Source: Verrucomicrobia subdivision 3 bacterium UBA693
GTDB taxonomy: Bacteria > Verrucomicrobiota > Verrucomicrobiia > Limisphaerales > UBA8199
Length of the DNA stretch: 23,617 nucleotides
Assembly: GCA_002298785.1 (NCBI GenBank)
Contig: DBMR01000070.1
Location: forward strand, 1 to 23,617
Reading direction: 5' to 3'
Part shown: positions 6,030-14,486 of the stretch, piece by piece
Numbering within the stretch: position 1 is the stretch's first letter
Layout of the letters: every line of letters starts with the position of its first letter
Notes under the pieces: generated by a model
Seen by the model: only the letters and a program-made list of their open reading frames with translations
Database searches by the model: none
Told to the model about the DNA's origin: nothing
Made by a program: the position numbers and the translations under genes

Positions 6030-8771
6030 CTAGGGTAGGCGTCGGACAGCGTCTTGTTCCTGCTCAGCCTTCCGTGCCGCTTCGTCGGCAAGCCGCTTTT
6101 CTCCGAGTTGGCTTAAGGCTCTCTCGAGCTGGGAATAAGCCAACGCGAGCAAGTCATGAAGGGAGTTCATCTCCGGCCTCTGCTGAAGTTGCAGCGACAC
6201 AGCGGCGATGGTCCCTTCCAGCTCTGAGCGCGCGGCACCGGGTTGGTCGCGCCGCATCAAAGCATCCGCCAGAGCGAGGCGGAACGTGGCCAGCCAAACG
6301 CCATAATAGGGTGCCTCCGGGAACTGCTTCACCAGAGGCGCCTGAACGGCGATTGCTTTCCGGAAGCTCTGCTCCGCATCATCCCAGCGATCCATTTGTC
6401 GGCGAAACGAGCCAAGTTTGTGGTGAACACGCGCTTCCGAGGCGGCGTAATCCGGAACATCCGGATGCTTGATCACGAGCCGTTCGAGCAGAGCCAGCGC
6501 TTTTTGAAATCGCTCCTCGATCCTGTCCTCCACCGGGCGGGGAATCGGCGGGTCAGGGAGATGTACCCGCACATAGGCTTCGCTAAGGTCATAGGCGTAG
6601 TCGGGAATGGCGGGGAACGCCTCAACCAGCGATTGCAGAATCTCGATGGCGCGCTCATCTGCGTCACGCGCTTGGCGTCGGGGACCATCTTCCACCGCGG
6701 CTCCTTCCAGATAGCACAGGGCAAGCAAATGCTGATATTCCGGGTTGCTTGGAGAGGATGCCGACAGGGCTTTGAGCAAGGCGACCGCTTGGGCCAAGGT
6801 GTCCCGTCGGTCTTCGGGAACAGGGGCCGGACGGGTTCGGTCCCGTGGCGTTGTCGCTGGCAGCGGCCGTTCGCGCAACCCGAGGGAGAAGTAAGTGCGC
6901 GCCAACTCGAAGCACATGGCGGGCGGAGCGGAAGGCTCCGCCGCCTCGGCTTCGAGCAAGGCCAGAGCGGCCAAGTGCGCTTGCCGGGCTTCGGATGCCT
7001 CTCGCCGTGCCGTGAACAATCGGCCTAGCTCATTCTCAATCTGCGCCATCTTCAGCCTGTGATTTGAATTGGTGGGGGAGCGCGAATCCAGTTCTCGGAA
7101 GAGAGCGACGGCACGCTGGTAAGCCTTGACGGCGTCCTCGGACTGACCCAGGCGCTGCCGGATCGCTCCCACGCGCCGGTTGGCTTCAGCGGTCCTGAAC
7201 CTCAGATCATTGCCGCTCCCGATTTGTTGAGCCAGCCGGTCGTAGAAAGGCAGCATCTCCCCCAGCAGCGCGGCGGTCTCCTTCGACAGAATCGGGGCGT
7301 TGGGCACCGCGCTGATGTCGCCTCGCAAGCCATCAATCGTGGGTTGTGTGAGGGCCGCCATCCGTGTCGGATAGAGCCGTTCAAAAGTGCGGTCGAGCGC
7401 TTCGACTGCCAGGTTCGCGTTTGCCTCGGCTTTGGCACGTTCCGCCGCTTCTCCGTCGAGTGCTCGTTTGGTCCGGACGTAGCCCACGGACGAAACTACC
7501 GCCACCAGCACCAGCAGGAACAGCGTCGTTCCCGCCAGCCCGGCTATTGCCGGATTGCGGCGGCACCATCGTCCCAAACGCTCTATCGGCCCCACGCGAC
7601 GGGCGTGGATGGGACGGTCTTCAAGGAAGCACCGCAAATCCTCCGCCATGTCTCCAGCGGATGCGTAGCGATTGCCAGCTTCCGGGCTGATGGCTTTGAG
7701 AATGATCGTCTCGAGGTCACGCGGGATTCCAAGCGTGGTGGCTCCCGGCGGTGACGGCGGGCCTTGCACAATCCGCTGCATCAGGCGGCTTTGGTCGGTT
7801 TCCTCGAACGCCGGCTTCAACGCGAGCAGTTCATACAGCGTCAGGCCCAGACTGTAGATGTCGCTCTGCTGATCGGCTTGGCCTTGGAACTGTTCCGGCG
7901 CCATGTAGCGCAACGTCCCGACTACATCTCCGGTCAGGGAGACATCTTCGGACTGGGCGGCCTTGGCCAAACCAAAATCGGTCAACCAAACCGTGCCCTG
8001 GGCGCTGAGCAGCAGGTTGGCGGGCTTGATGTCGCGGTGCAAAACACCCTGGCCATGTGCGTAGTTCAATGCTTCCGCCGCCTGCAAACCGATCCGTGCC
8101 ACATTACGCCAGTAAGCCTTGTCCAAGCGTCCAATCTTGGTGCCTTCCTCTCCCAATAACTGTCGAACGGCTCCCGTCACGCCATTCTTTTTCCCTTTGT
8201 CCCCTTCTTTTGTGACGAAATTGCCGCCTTGCCGGCACAAGGTTTTGGCCACCTCCGGAACCACAGCGTCCAGCCCAACGCCCTCGATATACTGCATTAC
8301 GTAATAGTGAAACCCCTCCTGCTCGCCTACGCCGAACACTTCCACGATGTTGGTGTGGTGCAGATTGGCAGCAATTCGGGCCTCGCGCTCGAACCGCTTG
8401 AGGTGCTTCTCGTCCAGCAGCACTTGTCGGGGCAGGACTTTGACGGCTACCCTGCGGCCCAAGGATTCCTGCTCGGCCTCGAAGACCACGCCCATGCCAC
8501 CACGCCCGATTTCGCGGATGATCCGAAAGTCGCCCAACCGTTCGAGCCGGGCAGGGCCAAGGGTCGCACGACCACCACTGGACCGTGCTTGCCGTGCCTT
8601 CAGCCGTTCCGTGACGGCAATCGTGGGAAACAGTTCGCGGATTTCTTCCGCCAGCGCGGGATGCCGGGTGGCGTAATCCTCGACCGACGGCTGCTCGCCT
8701 TGCCGCAGGCGCTCCATGTATTCGGCCGCCAATACCTCCAGTGGTTCGCGCTCGACATGCGGATCAGCCAT
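6030..8771 (-). CDS. Membrane-anchored Ser/Thr protein kinase with TPR-like repeats
   Basis: This 913-residue protein phosphorylates Ser/Thr targets at the membrane and is probably a signalling partner of the sigma factor encoded just upstream. After an N-terminal helical region typical of planctomycete/verrucomicrobial kinases (LEVLAAEYMERLRQGEQPSV...), the kinase domain runs from about 82 to 390: glycine loop GRGGMGVV, K111 in VAVKVL, HRDIKPAN (D247), DFGLAK (265-270) and APEQ (291-294). A membrane segment at about 407-430 separates it from a long helical sensor half with TPR-like repeats (about 520-900). I chose the ATG at 8771 over the one 18 bases earlier because it begins MADPHVEREPLEVLA and gives an 8-base overlap with the sigma gene. 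An unusual lysine-rich insert sits between the lobes at residues 182-200. All catalytic residues are present. Confidence 0.93.
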   Translation of the reverse strand: MADPHVEREPLEVLAAEYMERLRQGEQPSVEDYATRHPALAEEIRELFPTIAVTERLKARQARSSGGRATLGPARLERLGDFRIIREIGRGGMGVVFEAEQESLGRRVAVKVLPRQVLLDEKHLKRFEREARIAANLHHTNIVEVFGVGEQEGFHYYVMQYIEGVGLDAVVPEVAKTLCRQGGNFVTKEGDKGKKNGVTGAVRQLLGEEGTKIGRLDKAYWRNVARIGLQAAEALNYAHGQGVLHRDIKPANLLLSAQGTVWLTDFGLAKAAQSEDVSLTGDVVGTLRYMAPEQFQGQADQQSDIYSLGLTLYELLALKPAFEETDQSRLMQRIVQGPPSPPGATTLGIPRDLETIILKAISPEAGNRYASAGDMAEDLRCFLEDRPIHARRVGPIERLGRWCRRNPAIAGLAGTTLFLLVLVAVVSSVGYVRTKRALDGEAAERAKAEANANLAVEALDRTFERLYPTRMAALTQPTIDGLRGDISAVPNAPILSKETAALLGEMLPFYDRLAQQIGSGNDLRFRTAEANRRVGAIRQRLGQSEDAVKAYQRAVALFRELDSRSPTNSNHRLKMAQIENELGRLFTARREASEARQAHLAALALLEAEAAEPSAPPAMCFELARTYFSLGLRERPLPATTPRDRTRPAPVPEDRRDTLAQAVALLKALSASSPSNPEYQHLLALCYLEGAAVEDGPRRQARDADERAIEILQSLVEAFPAIPDYAYDLSEAYVRVHLPDPPIPRPVEDRIEERFQKALALLERLVIKHPDVPDYAASEARVHHKLGSFRRQMDRWDDAEQSFRKAIAVQAPLVKQFPEAPYYGVWLATFRLALADALMRRDQPGAARSELEGTIAAVSLQLQQRPEMNSLHDLLALAYSQLERALSQLGEKRLADEAARKAEQEQDAVRRLP

Positions 8772-9414
8772 ACTGCCCTCCGTTGGCAATGCCTGGCACC
8801 TGGGCGAGGATTTCCTTGAGCCGCCGCAACGCCCGGATGTAGCGGATGCTGGCCGCCTTCTGCTCGATGCCCAGCGCCTCGGCCACTTCGCTGTTGCTCA
8901 GCTCTTCGAAATGCCGCAGCGCCAGCACCTCGCGGTCAATCGGGTCCATCTGTTCAATCGCTGATTGCACCAGGCTCAACACGTCTGCCCGCTGCGCCGC
9001 CCCGCTGGGTGACGTGAACAGGCCGACCAACTGAATCGCCACCGACGCCGACGTGGCCTGCGCGAACGGCGTGGCGTCGAGGCTAACCTCGCGCCCCGCG
9101 TCGCGTCGCTGTGCGACCAGATGCTGCCGATGCAAGTCCACGAGCGTTTGATTCAGAATCATGCGCAACCAGATGAACGGCGACGTGGCCGGACTCCCGG
9201 CGTAATGGCCGAGCCGCTGGCTCGCGGCCAGGAACGCTTCCTGCAACACGTCATCCGGCTCCAACCGTCCCCGCAGCGCCTCGGCCATGCGAAAGTGGAC
9301 CAGGCGCCATAGGCGCTCCCGCTCCAACGAGAACAACTCGGCTAGCGCCTGAGTGTCGCCCTCCCGCAGGCGGCGCCCAAGCTCTTCCACGGTGACGCTG
9401 GATTCGCCAGTCAT
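8764..9414 (-). CDS. ECF-family RNA polymerase sigma factor
   Basis: This is a sigma-70 family factor of about 216 residues with region 2 (LEPDDVLQEAFLAASQRL, followed by SPFIWLRMILNQTLVDLHR) and region 4 (DREVLALRHFEELSNSEVAE, ALGIEQKAASIRYIRALRRL) separated by a longer linker. It directs RNA polymerase to a dedicated promoter set. The downstream gene, overlapping by 8 bases, is a Ser/Thr kinase, a pairing known for several ECF groups in Planctomycetota and Verrucomicrobiota in which kinase activity is thought to control the sigma factor. There is no linked anti-sigma gene. The frame stays open upstream to 9534 and would overlap the ATPase gene; I chose the ATG at 9414 (MTGESSVTVEELGRRL) because the family homology begins there. 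An ATG at 9429 is also possible. Confidence 0.9.
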   Translation of the reverse strand: MTGESSVTVEELGRRLREGDTQALAELFSLERERLWRLVHFRMAEALRGRLEPDDVLQEAFLAASQRLGHYAGSPATSPFIWLRMILNQTLVDLHRQHLVAQRRDAGREVSLDATPFAQATSASVAIQLVGLFTSPSGAAQRADVLSLVQSAIEQMDPIDREVLALRHFEELSNSEVAEALGIEQKAASIRYIRALRRLKEILAQVPGIANGGQYG

Positions 9415-9505
9415 CCCAGTTCGACACATAAGTTGAAACGCATACGGCGCGTGATCTTCTACCGGGATTGATGAGATCGATTGGGGAACTTGCAGACAGT
9501 TAAAT

Positions 9506-10666
9506 TCACAAACGCGTGGCTTCTTCTGCCACACCCGTCAACGGCAACGCCACGATGGCATCGTCCAGTTCGAAGCGACGGGTGCCGGGATGAACCACGA
9601 ACAGTCGCTTCAGACTCAAATCCGTCATCGCCACACGCATGGACTTGGTGGTGACGGGAGCATCGGCGAATTTGAATTCAAATCCGTACTTGGCACCGCC
9701 TCGGCTGATGATGAGGTCCAGTTCAGCGCCACCGTGGGTACCCCAGAAATAGGCGTCGCGCTCTGCATTGAGCAACCCGACGGCGTGCTCCAGGGCGAAG
9801 CCCTCCCACGAAGCACCCAGCCGTGGATGGGAGCGGATCTCTGTGGACGTGCGCAAGCCCAGCAACGCGTGCAGAACCCCGCTGTCACGAACATATATCT
9901 TCGGTGCCTTGACCAACCGCTTGCCGGTGTTTTCAAACCACGGCGGGAGGCGCCGCACCAGAAATGCGCCCGCGAGGATGTCCACATAGCGGCTTGCAGT
10001 CTTCTGGTCCAACGACACCGCACGGCCCAACTCCGCCGTATTCAGCGTACCGCCGTGCAGATGCGCAAGCATCGTCCAGAACCGCCGCAGTCCCTCCGGT
10101 GGCAGGGAAATACCGAACCGCGCCGCATCACGGCTCAGGAATGTCTCGATGAAATCCTGCCGCCACGCGTAGCTTCCGCCGTCGTCCGCCGCCAGAAACG
10201 AGCGCGGGAATCCACCACGTTCCCACAGCCGTGCAGTGGTTTCCTCCCCGGTTTCCGTCACATCAAAGCCTCCCAGTTGTACGAAGGCCACCCGCCCGGC
10301 CAGTGACTCCGATGCGCCACGAATCAAGTCGGGCGAGGCACTGCCCAGCAGGAGAAAACGGGCGGGTGGTCCCGGCCGGTCGGCCAGCACGCGCAACACA
10401 GGGAGAATCTGTGGCATGGTCTGAACTTCATCCAGAACCACCAAGCCACGGAGTGGCGCGAGGGTCCGTTCCGGCGCCACCGCCAAGCTCGAGCGGTCCA
10501 TCGAACTTTCGAGGTCGAAAAACTGACTGCCCGTGCCCGCTACTTGGCGAGCCAGAGTGGTCTTGCCACATTGGCGCGGTCCTAGGAGGGCCACGACAGG
10601 TGACCGCTTTAGGGCACGCTGCAGTTCGGCCCGCGCGCGGGGACGCTGGATGAAAGCGGTTTCCAT
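9506..10666 (-). CDS. AAA ATPase with C-terminal DUF4143 domain
   Basis: This ~386-residue ATP-binding protein belongs to the very common AAA/DUF4143 group, whose function is mostly unknown. The N-terminal half has Walker A (LGPRQCGKTTLARQVA) and Walker B (GLVVLDEVQTMPQ), then the sensor-like LLLGSASPDL. The C-terminal half ends with GGAELDLIISRGG and YGFEFKF, the D...ExK arrangement of the nuclease-like fold in DUF4143. It begins METAFIQRPRARAELQRAL, the usual start of the family; an in-frame ATG at 10744 would add 26 residues without family similarity. It is transcribed alone, divergent from the operon at 10906. The C-terminal sequence ends ahead of the sigma gene with a 91-base gap. Confidence 0.85.
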   Translation of the reverse strand: METAFIQRPRARAELQRALKRSPVVALLGPRQCGKTTLARQVAGTGSQFFDLESSMDRSSLAVAPERTLAPLRGLVVLDEVQTMPQILPVLRVLADRPGPPARFLLLGSASPDLIRGASESLAGRVAFVQLGGFDVTETGEETTARLWERGGFPRSFLAADDGGSYAWRQDFIETFLSRDAARFGISLPPEGLRRFWTMLAHLHGGTLNTAELGRAVSLDQKTASRYVDILAGAFLVRRLPPWFENTGKRLVKAPKIYVRDSGVLHALLGLRTSTEIRSHPRLGASWEGFALEHAVGLLNAERDAYFWGTHGGAELDLIISRGGAKYGFEFKFADAPVTTKSMRVAMTDLSLKRLFVVHPGTRRFELDDAIVALPLTGVAEEATRL

Positions 10667-10905
10667 GCTGGAAATTTCGGATATCAACTCCGCAATTTCA
10701 AGGATATTGTAACTCTCAGTCGGCTCGACGATGCCCTCGAACAAGCAACGGCGAGTTGGAGGTTTGTTCCTTCAGTTCAACCTGTAGAAACCTCCCCTGC
10801 CTTTACGTTCATCCCCTTGGACATGAAGACAAAGAACAGTTCGGCAACGACGGCGGCAGCAGCCGCAGACGCCGGGCAACGAAATCAACCGATTTGAGGC
10901 ACAAT

Positions 10906-13086
10906 ATGAAAGCGAACATCCTCCTTTTGGCGCTGGCGCTCAGCGCCACACCTCCCATGCTTATGGCGCAGGACACAAACCCGCCGCGCGAAGCGCAACG
11001 ACCGCCCCCGCGCGAAGGCGGCAGGGAACGCGGCGGGGACAGGCTAGCGCCGGCAGAGACGCTCACCGACGCCCAAAAAGCGCAGGCGAAGGCCATCCTC
11101 TCGAAATTTGACGCGAACGCGCTCACGGCGGAGACAGCGCGGTCTATCCATGAGGCATTCCGCCAGGCAGGCTTGCGCGGCGGGCCAGCGATGGCCGAGA
11201 CGATCAAGGCCGCTGGCTTCGATCCCGACAAGTTGCGTGATCTCGCACCGCCACCGGGGCGCGGCGAGGGCGAAAATGACCTTCAGGGCGGGCGACCGGG
11301 AGGCGGAGGCGAAGACCGAAAGACCCGTCAGGGCGGGTCGGATCAGCGCGAGCCACAAGGCCGGCAGGCGGGCGGGCAAGGCGGATACTCCATTGAGCAA
11401 GCCATCTCGGATCGCGCGCAGTTGAACACGATTGCTTTTGACGGCCTGGCCTTCCTGACTGGCGACTTTGGCGGCAACACCTTCCTGCCGCCAGGCAAGG
11501 TCGCGGATTTCTGCGGTTTCCAATACATGCGCGACGTGGACCAAAACCAACTGGGCCACAACACCTCATTCGTGCCTCGTGCGGCGAACAATGTCCTCCA
11601 CATCCTCACTGACGTGCAGAAGGCGCAACTTGTCGCGCTGGCAAAGGAGCAAGAGGAGATGCTCACCGAGTTCGCGCACAAGCGCTTTCCGCTAGTCAAA
11701 GCTTTCTGTCGGCAACTCCAAGGCGACATCCCCACAGGCAGCGCCGGTCTCGATCGCGAAGCGGTGATGAAATACACGGCACAGGTGTTCGAGATGGATG
11801 GCATGCTGAGTTATCGGCGCGCGGAGGTGTTGGGCGGCATCGTCCGTTCGCTTACCGCCTACCAGAAGGCCTATCTAGCCAAGATGGCGTTCAACAACTC
11901 CGCCACCTGGCCGGAATTGCCGGACGAGGTGGACAAGAAGAGCATGTCGCACACTGCGCACGTAGCCGTGATGACTTACGCGAGCGAAATGTTCAGTTGG
12001 TATGCTGGCAACGTGGAGGCCGATGTGTATTTCTGCCCCGAGCGGCACGCGACCTATTTCGGCTCGTTCTACATGAAAGATATTCCGGCGATGGGCAACG
12101 CCAACTATTCCATCAGCACATCGCTCACCGGCGACAGCGGCGAAGCTTTCCTGGAGGCGCTCACAGACTCGCAACGCCGACTCGTGACGGGCCTCGTGGA
12201 TCAACAACGGGCGGATTTGGAGGAAATCGTGAAGACGCGCCGTGCCATCGCCACCGCACTGCGGCGGTTCATGAAAGAAGCCTCGGTGGACAAGGAAAAG
12301 GTGATGGCCCTCTCGAAACGCTACGGCGAATTGGACGGCGAAATCTCCTACCTGTACGCCACGGCTTTCGCCCAAGCGGCGAAAACGCTGACAGCCGAAC
12401 AGAAAGCCACGTTGCTTAAGCTGCGCAACCTCGACGCGAAGTTCAACTGCACCGGCGCTTACCTCTACTCGCGCGCCATCCCGATGCCCGAAGTGCCGAA
12501 CACGGATTTCCTGTTTGCCTCAACGGGCACGGTCAAGTCTGCCTCAGCCAGCAGCGTCGCAGTGCCTACCACCGCCCCGACTGGCTTTGTGCTCCGCAGT
12601 CCCGCCGTGGCCAATGGCGGGCAGCTTCCCGTGGAATTCACCGGCGACGGCGCGAGCGCGACGTTGCCGCTGGAATGGAGCGGTGCGCCCGAAGACACGA
12701 AGAGCTTCGCTGTCGTGATGCACCACATTGATCCCGCGGGCAAAGCCAAGTGGTATTGGGTGCTCTACGATCTTCCGGCCACCATGCATAGCCTGCCCAA
12801 GAATGTCAGCGGCGTGGGCACGCTTGGCAACAATAGCTTTAATGGGCGCACGGCTTACGCCCCACCGCACTCAAAAGGGCCGGGAGCGAAGACTTACATC
12901 TACACGCTTTACGCCCTATCCACGGCAGTGAAACTCGACATGCCGCCTGCCCAGGTCAGTCGGGAGGTGTTGCTGGCAGCCATGAAGGATACTATTCTGG
13001 GCACCGCAGAATTGCGGGTGGTTTATTCGCGACCTGACGGTGCCGCAAGCCAAGCTGGAGCGGAAGGCGGTCAAGCGCGCAAATGA
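10906..13086 (+). CDS. Exported LTxxQ-repeat protein with C-terminal PEBP domain
   Basis: This 726-residue exported protein starts with a signal peptide (MKANILLLALALSATPPMLM/AQ). The frame is open upstream to 10756, but the ATG at 10906 is preceded by GAGG and the signal peptide. Residues 52-165 hold a helical stretch and a Gly/Arg/Glu-rich linker. Residues 200-515 are two copies of one unit: an aromatic motif (FCGFQYMRD at 202-210; YFGSFYMKD at 384-392) followed by helical segments starting LTDVQKAQ/LTAYQKAY and LTDSQRRL/LTAEQKAT. A third aromatic remnant (CTGAYLYSRAIPM) follows. LTxxQ is the signature of Spy/CpxP-like chaperone helices, but the similarity could be convergent. Residues 560-712 form a phosphatidylethanolamine-binding (YbhB/YbcL-type) domain with SPAVANGG, LPLEWSGAP and a conserved WYWVLYDLP. 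It is first in a four-gene operon with ATGA overlaps. The function is unknown. Confidence 0.85.
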   Translation: MKANILLLALALSATPPMLMAQDTNPPREAQRPPPREGGRERGGDRLAPAETLTDAQKAQAKAILSKFDANALTAETARSIHEAFRQAGLRGGPAMAETIKAAGFDPDKLRDLAPPPGRGEGENDLQGGRPGGGGEDRKTRQGGSDQREPQGRQAGGQGGYSIEQAISDRAQLNTIAFDGLAFLTGDFGGNTFLPPGKVADFCGFQYMRDVDQNQLGHNTSFVPRAANNVLHILTDVQKAQLVALAKEQEEMLTEFAHKRFPLVKAFCRQLQGDIPTGSAGLDREAVMKYTAQVFEMDGMLSYRRAEVLGGIVRSLTAYQKAYLAKMAFNNSATWPELPDEVDKKSMSHTAHVAVMTYASEMFSWYAGNVEADVYFCPERHATYFGSFYMKDIPAMGNANYSISTSLTGDSGEAFLEALTDSQRRLVTGLVDQQRADLEEIVKTRRAIATALRRFMKEASVDKEKVMALSKRYGELDGEISYLYATAFAQAAKTLTAEQKATLLKLRNLDAKFNCTGAYLYSRAIPMPEVPNTDFLFASTGTVKSASASSVAVPTTAPTGFVLRSPAVANGGQLPVEFTGDGASATLPLEWSGAPEDTKSFAVVMHHIDPAGKAKWYWVLYDLPATMHSLPKNVSGVGTLGNNSFNGRTAYAPPHSKGPGAKTYIYTLYALSTAVKLDMPPAQVSREVLLAAMKDTILGTAELRVVYSRPDGAASQAGAEGGQARK

Positions 13087-14486
13087 GATACTTGTTTCGT
13101 TTCATTGGCTACGTCTTCGGGGTGGTGCTGGCTTTGCCGGCTGCCGCGGCACGGCCAAACTTCGTCTTCATTCTGGGTGAGGGCCACGGTTGGAGCAGCA
13201 CGTCCGTACAGATGGATGATGCGGTGCTGGCGTCAAAGAGCACCTTTGTTCGCACGCCGAATCTCGAACGCTTAGCGGCGGGAGGGATGCGCTTCGCCAA
13301 CTTCTACGCTTCCTCGCCGCGCTGCACGCCCTCGCGCGCCGCGCTACTTACCGGCAAAAGCCCCGCGCAGTTGCACATGACCTTTGTCGGCGAAGGCAAG
13401 AACGACACGGGCGGCGCCGCAAATGGACGGATGCTCACGCCTTCCGCCTCGCTGGAGCTTCCAACCGGCGAAACCACCATTGCCGAAGTGCTTAAGCGTG
13501 CAGGCTACGCGACGGCCCATTTCGGCAAATGGCACATGGGTCGTGCCAATCCCCGCGAGCACGGCTTCGACGAAAACGACGGTGCGAACGGCAACGGTGG
13601 ACCGGACAACGTCGCCAATCCGCATCTGAAACAACTATACGCCATGACGGAACGCGGGATGGACTTCATGACGCAGCAGGTCAAGGCGGGCAAGCCGTTT
13701 TACCTCCAGCTCTCGCACTACGCCTCGCGGCAGGGCGGAGACGCCACCCCGGAGGCGCTCGCGGGCGTGAAAACCTGGGGCGGCAACTTGAACGAGCGTG
13801 AACTCGCGGAAGCTGCGGCCACGCTCGACCTGGACATCGCCTTCGGGCAGGTGCTCGTCAAACTCGACGAGTTGGGAATTGCCGACAACACTTATGTCAT
13901 CTTCACCACGGACCACGGCACTCCGGGACGCAATCCGCCCTTGGCCGGTGGCAAAGGCACGGTGTTCGAGGGCGGATTGCGCGTCCCGTTCATGATCCGT
14001 GGGCCTGGCATTCAGGCCGGCGTGTGCTCGCATGTTCGCGTGATCGGCGAAGACCTTTTTCCCACCATCGCGGAAGTGGCACACACCACCGAGCCGCTGC
14101 CGCAAGGTGTCGAAGGTGGCAGTTTCGCATCAGTTCTCGCCACTGGCGGCAAAGGCATGGTGGCCCGTCCGCGCGAGGATTTCGTTGTCCATTTCCCGCA
14201 CTACGACAAAGACCCCATCGGCCCGGCGTCAGCGATCTATTCCGGTGATTTCAAACTCATCCGTGTTTATGAAACCGGCGCGCTGGGGCTGTTCAACATC
14301 GCCAAAGATCCCGGCGAACGCCACGATCAGGCGGGCGAAATGCCTGACAAGGCGAAAGAACTCAATCAGCGCCTGAGTAAGTACCTTGCGGCCGTCAACG
14401 CGCAAATCCCCAAGCCGAACCCGAATTACGATGCCAGCAGACCCGCTGCGACCAAGCGCGGCAGACAGCGAAAGGCGCAGCCATGA
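13083..14486 (+). CDS. Secreted S1-family sulfatase
   Basis: This 467-residue protein has a signal peptide (LALPAAAA) and the type I sulfatase signature CTPSRAALLTG with C81 as the residue converted to formylglycine and R85. Also visible are GKWHMG (K149, H151), SHYA (H212), TTDHG (D277, H278) and GGKGTVFEGGLRVP (K291). It should hydrolyse sulfate esters, probably on algal or mucin-type polysaccharide outside the cytoplasm. The first metal-binding segment is unusual: the common ADDLGW-type Asp pair is replaced by ILGEGHGWSS, with a later DD in VQMDD. I recall this variant from verrucomicrobial sulfatases, so it is probably a subfamily trait, not a defect. The start codon overlaps the stop of the preceding gene by 4 bases. 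No maturation (FGE) gene is in the window. Confidence 0.92.
   Translation: MRYLFRFIGYVFGVVLALPAAAARPNFVFILGEGHGWSSTSVQMDDAVLASKSTFVRTPNLERLAAGGMRFANFYASSPRCTPSRAALLTGKSPAQLHMTFVGEGKNDTGGAANGRMLTPSASLELPTGETTIAEVLKRAGYATAHFGKWHMGRANPREHGFDENDGANGNGGPDNVANPHLKQLYAMTERGMDFMTQQVKAGKPFYLQLSHYASRQGGDATPEALAGVKTWGGNLNERELAEAAATLDLDIAFGQVLVKLDELGIADNTYVIFTTDHGTPGRNPPLAGGKGTVFEGGLRVPFMIRGPGIQAGVCSHVRVIGEDLFPTIAEVAHTTEPLPQGVEGGSFASVLATGGKGMVARPREDFVVHFPHYDKDPIGPASAIYSGDFKLIRVYETGALGLFNIAKDPGERHDQAGEMPDKAKELNQRLSKYLAAVNAQIPKPNPNYDASRPAATKRGRQRKAQP

Noticed and set aside
5971..6033. Plus-strand codons reading NEMLDFVEGTLMTLLQTAQF before a stop
   Set aside because: It looks protein-like, but it is 20 residues with no start, no upstream homology and it overlaps the kinase stop, so I cannot support it as a gene remnant.
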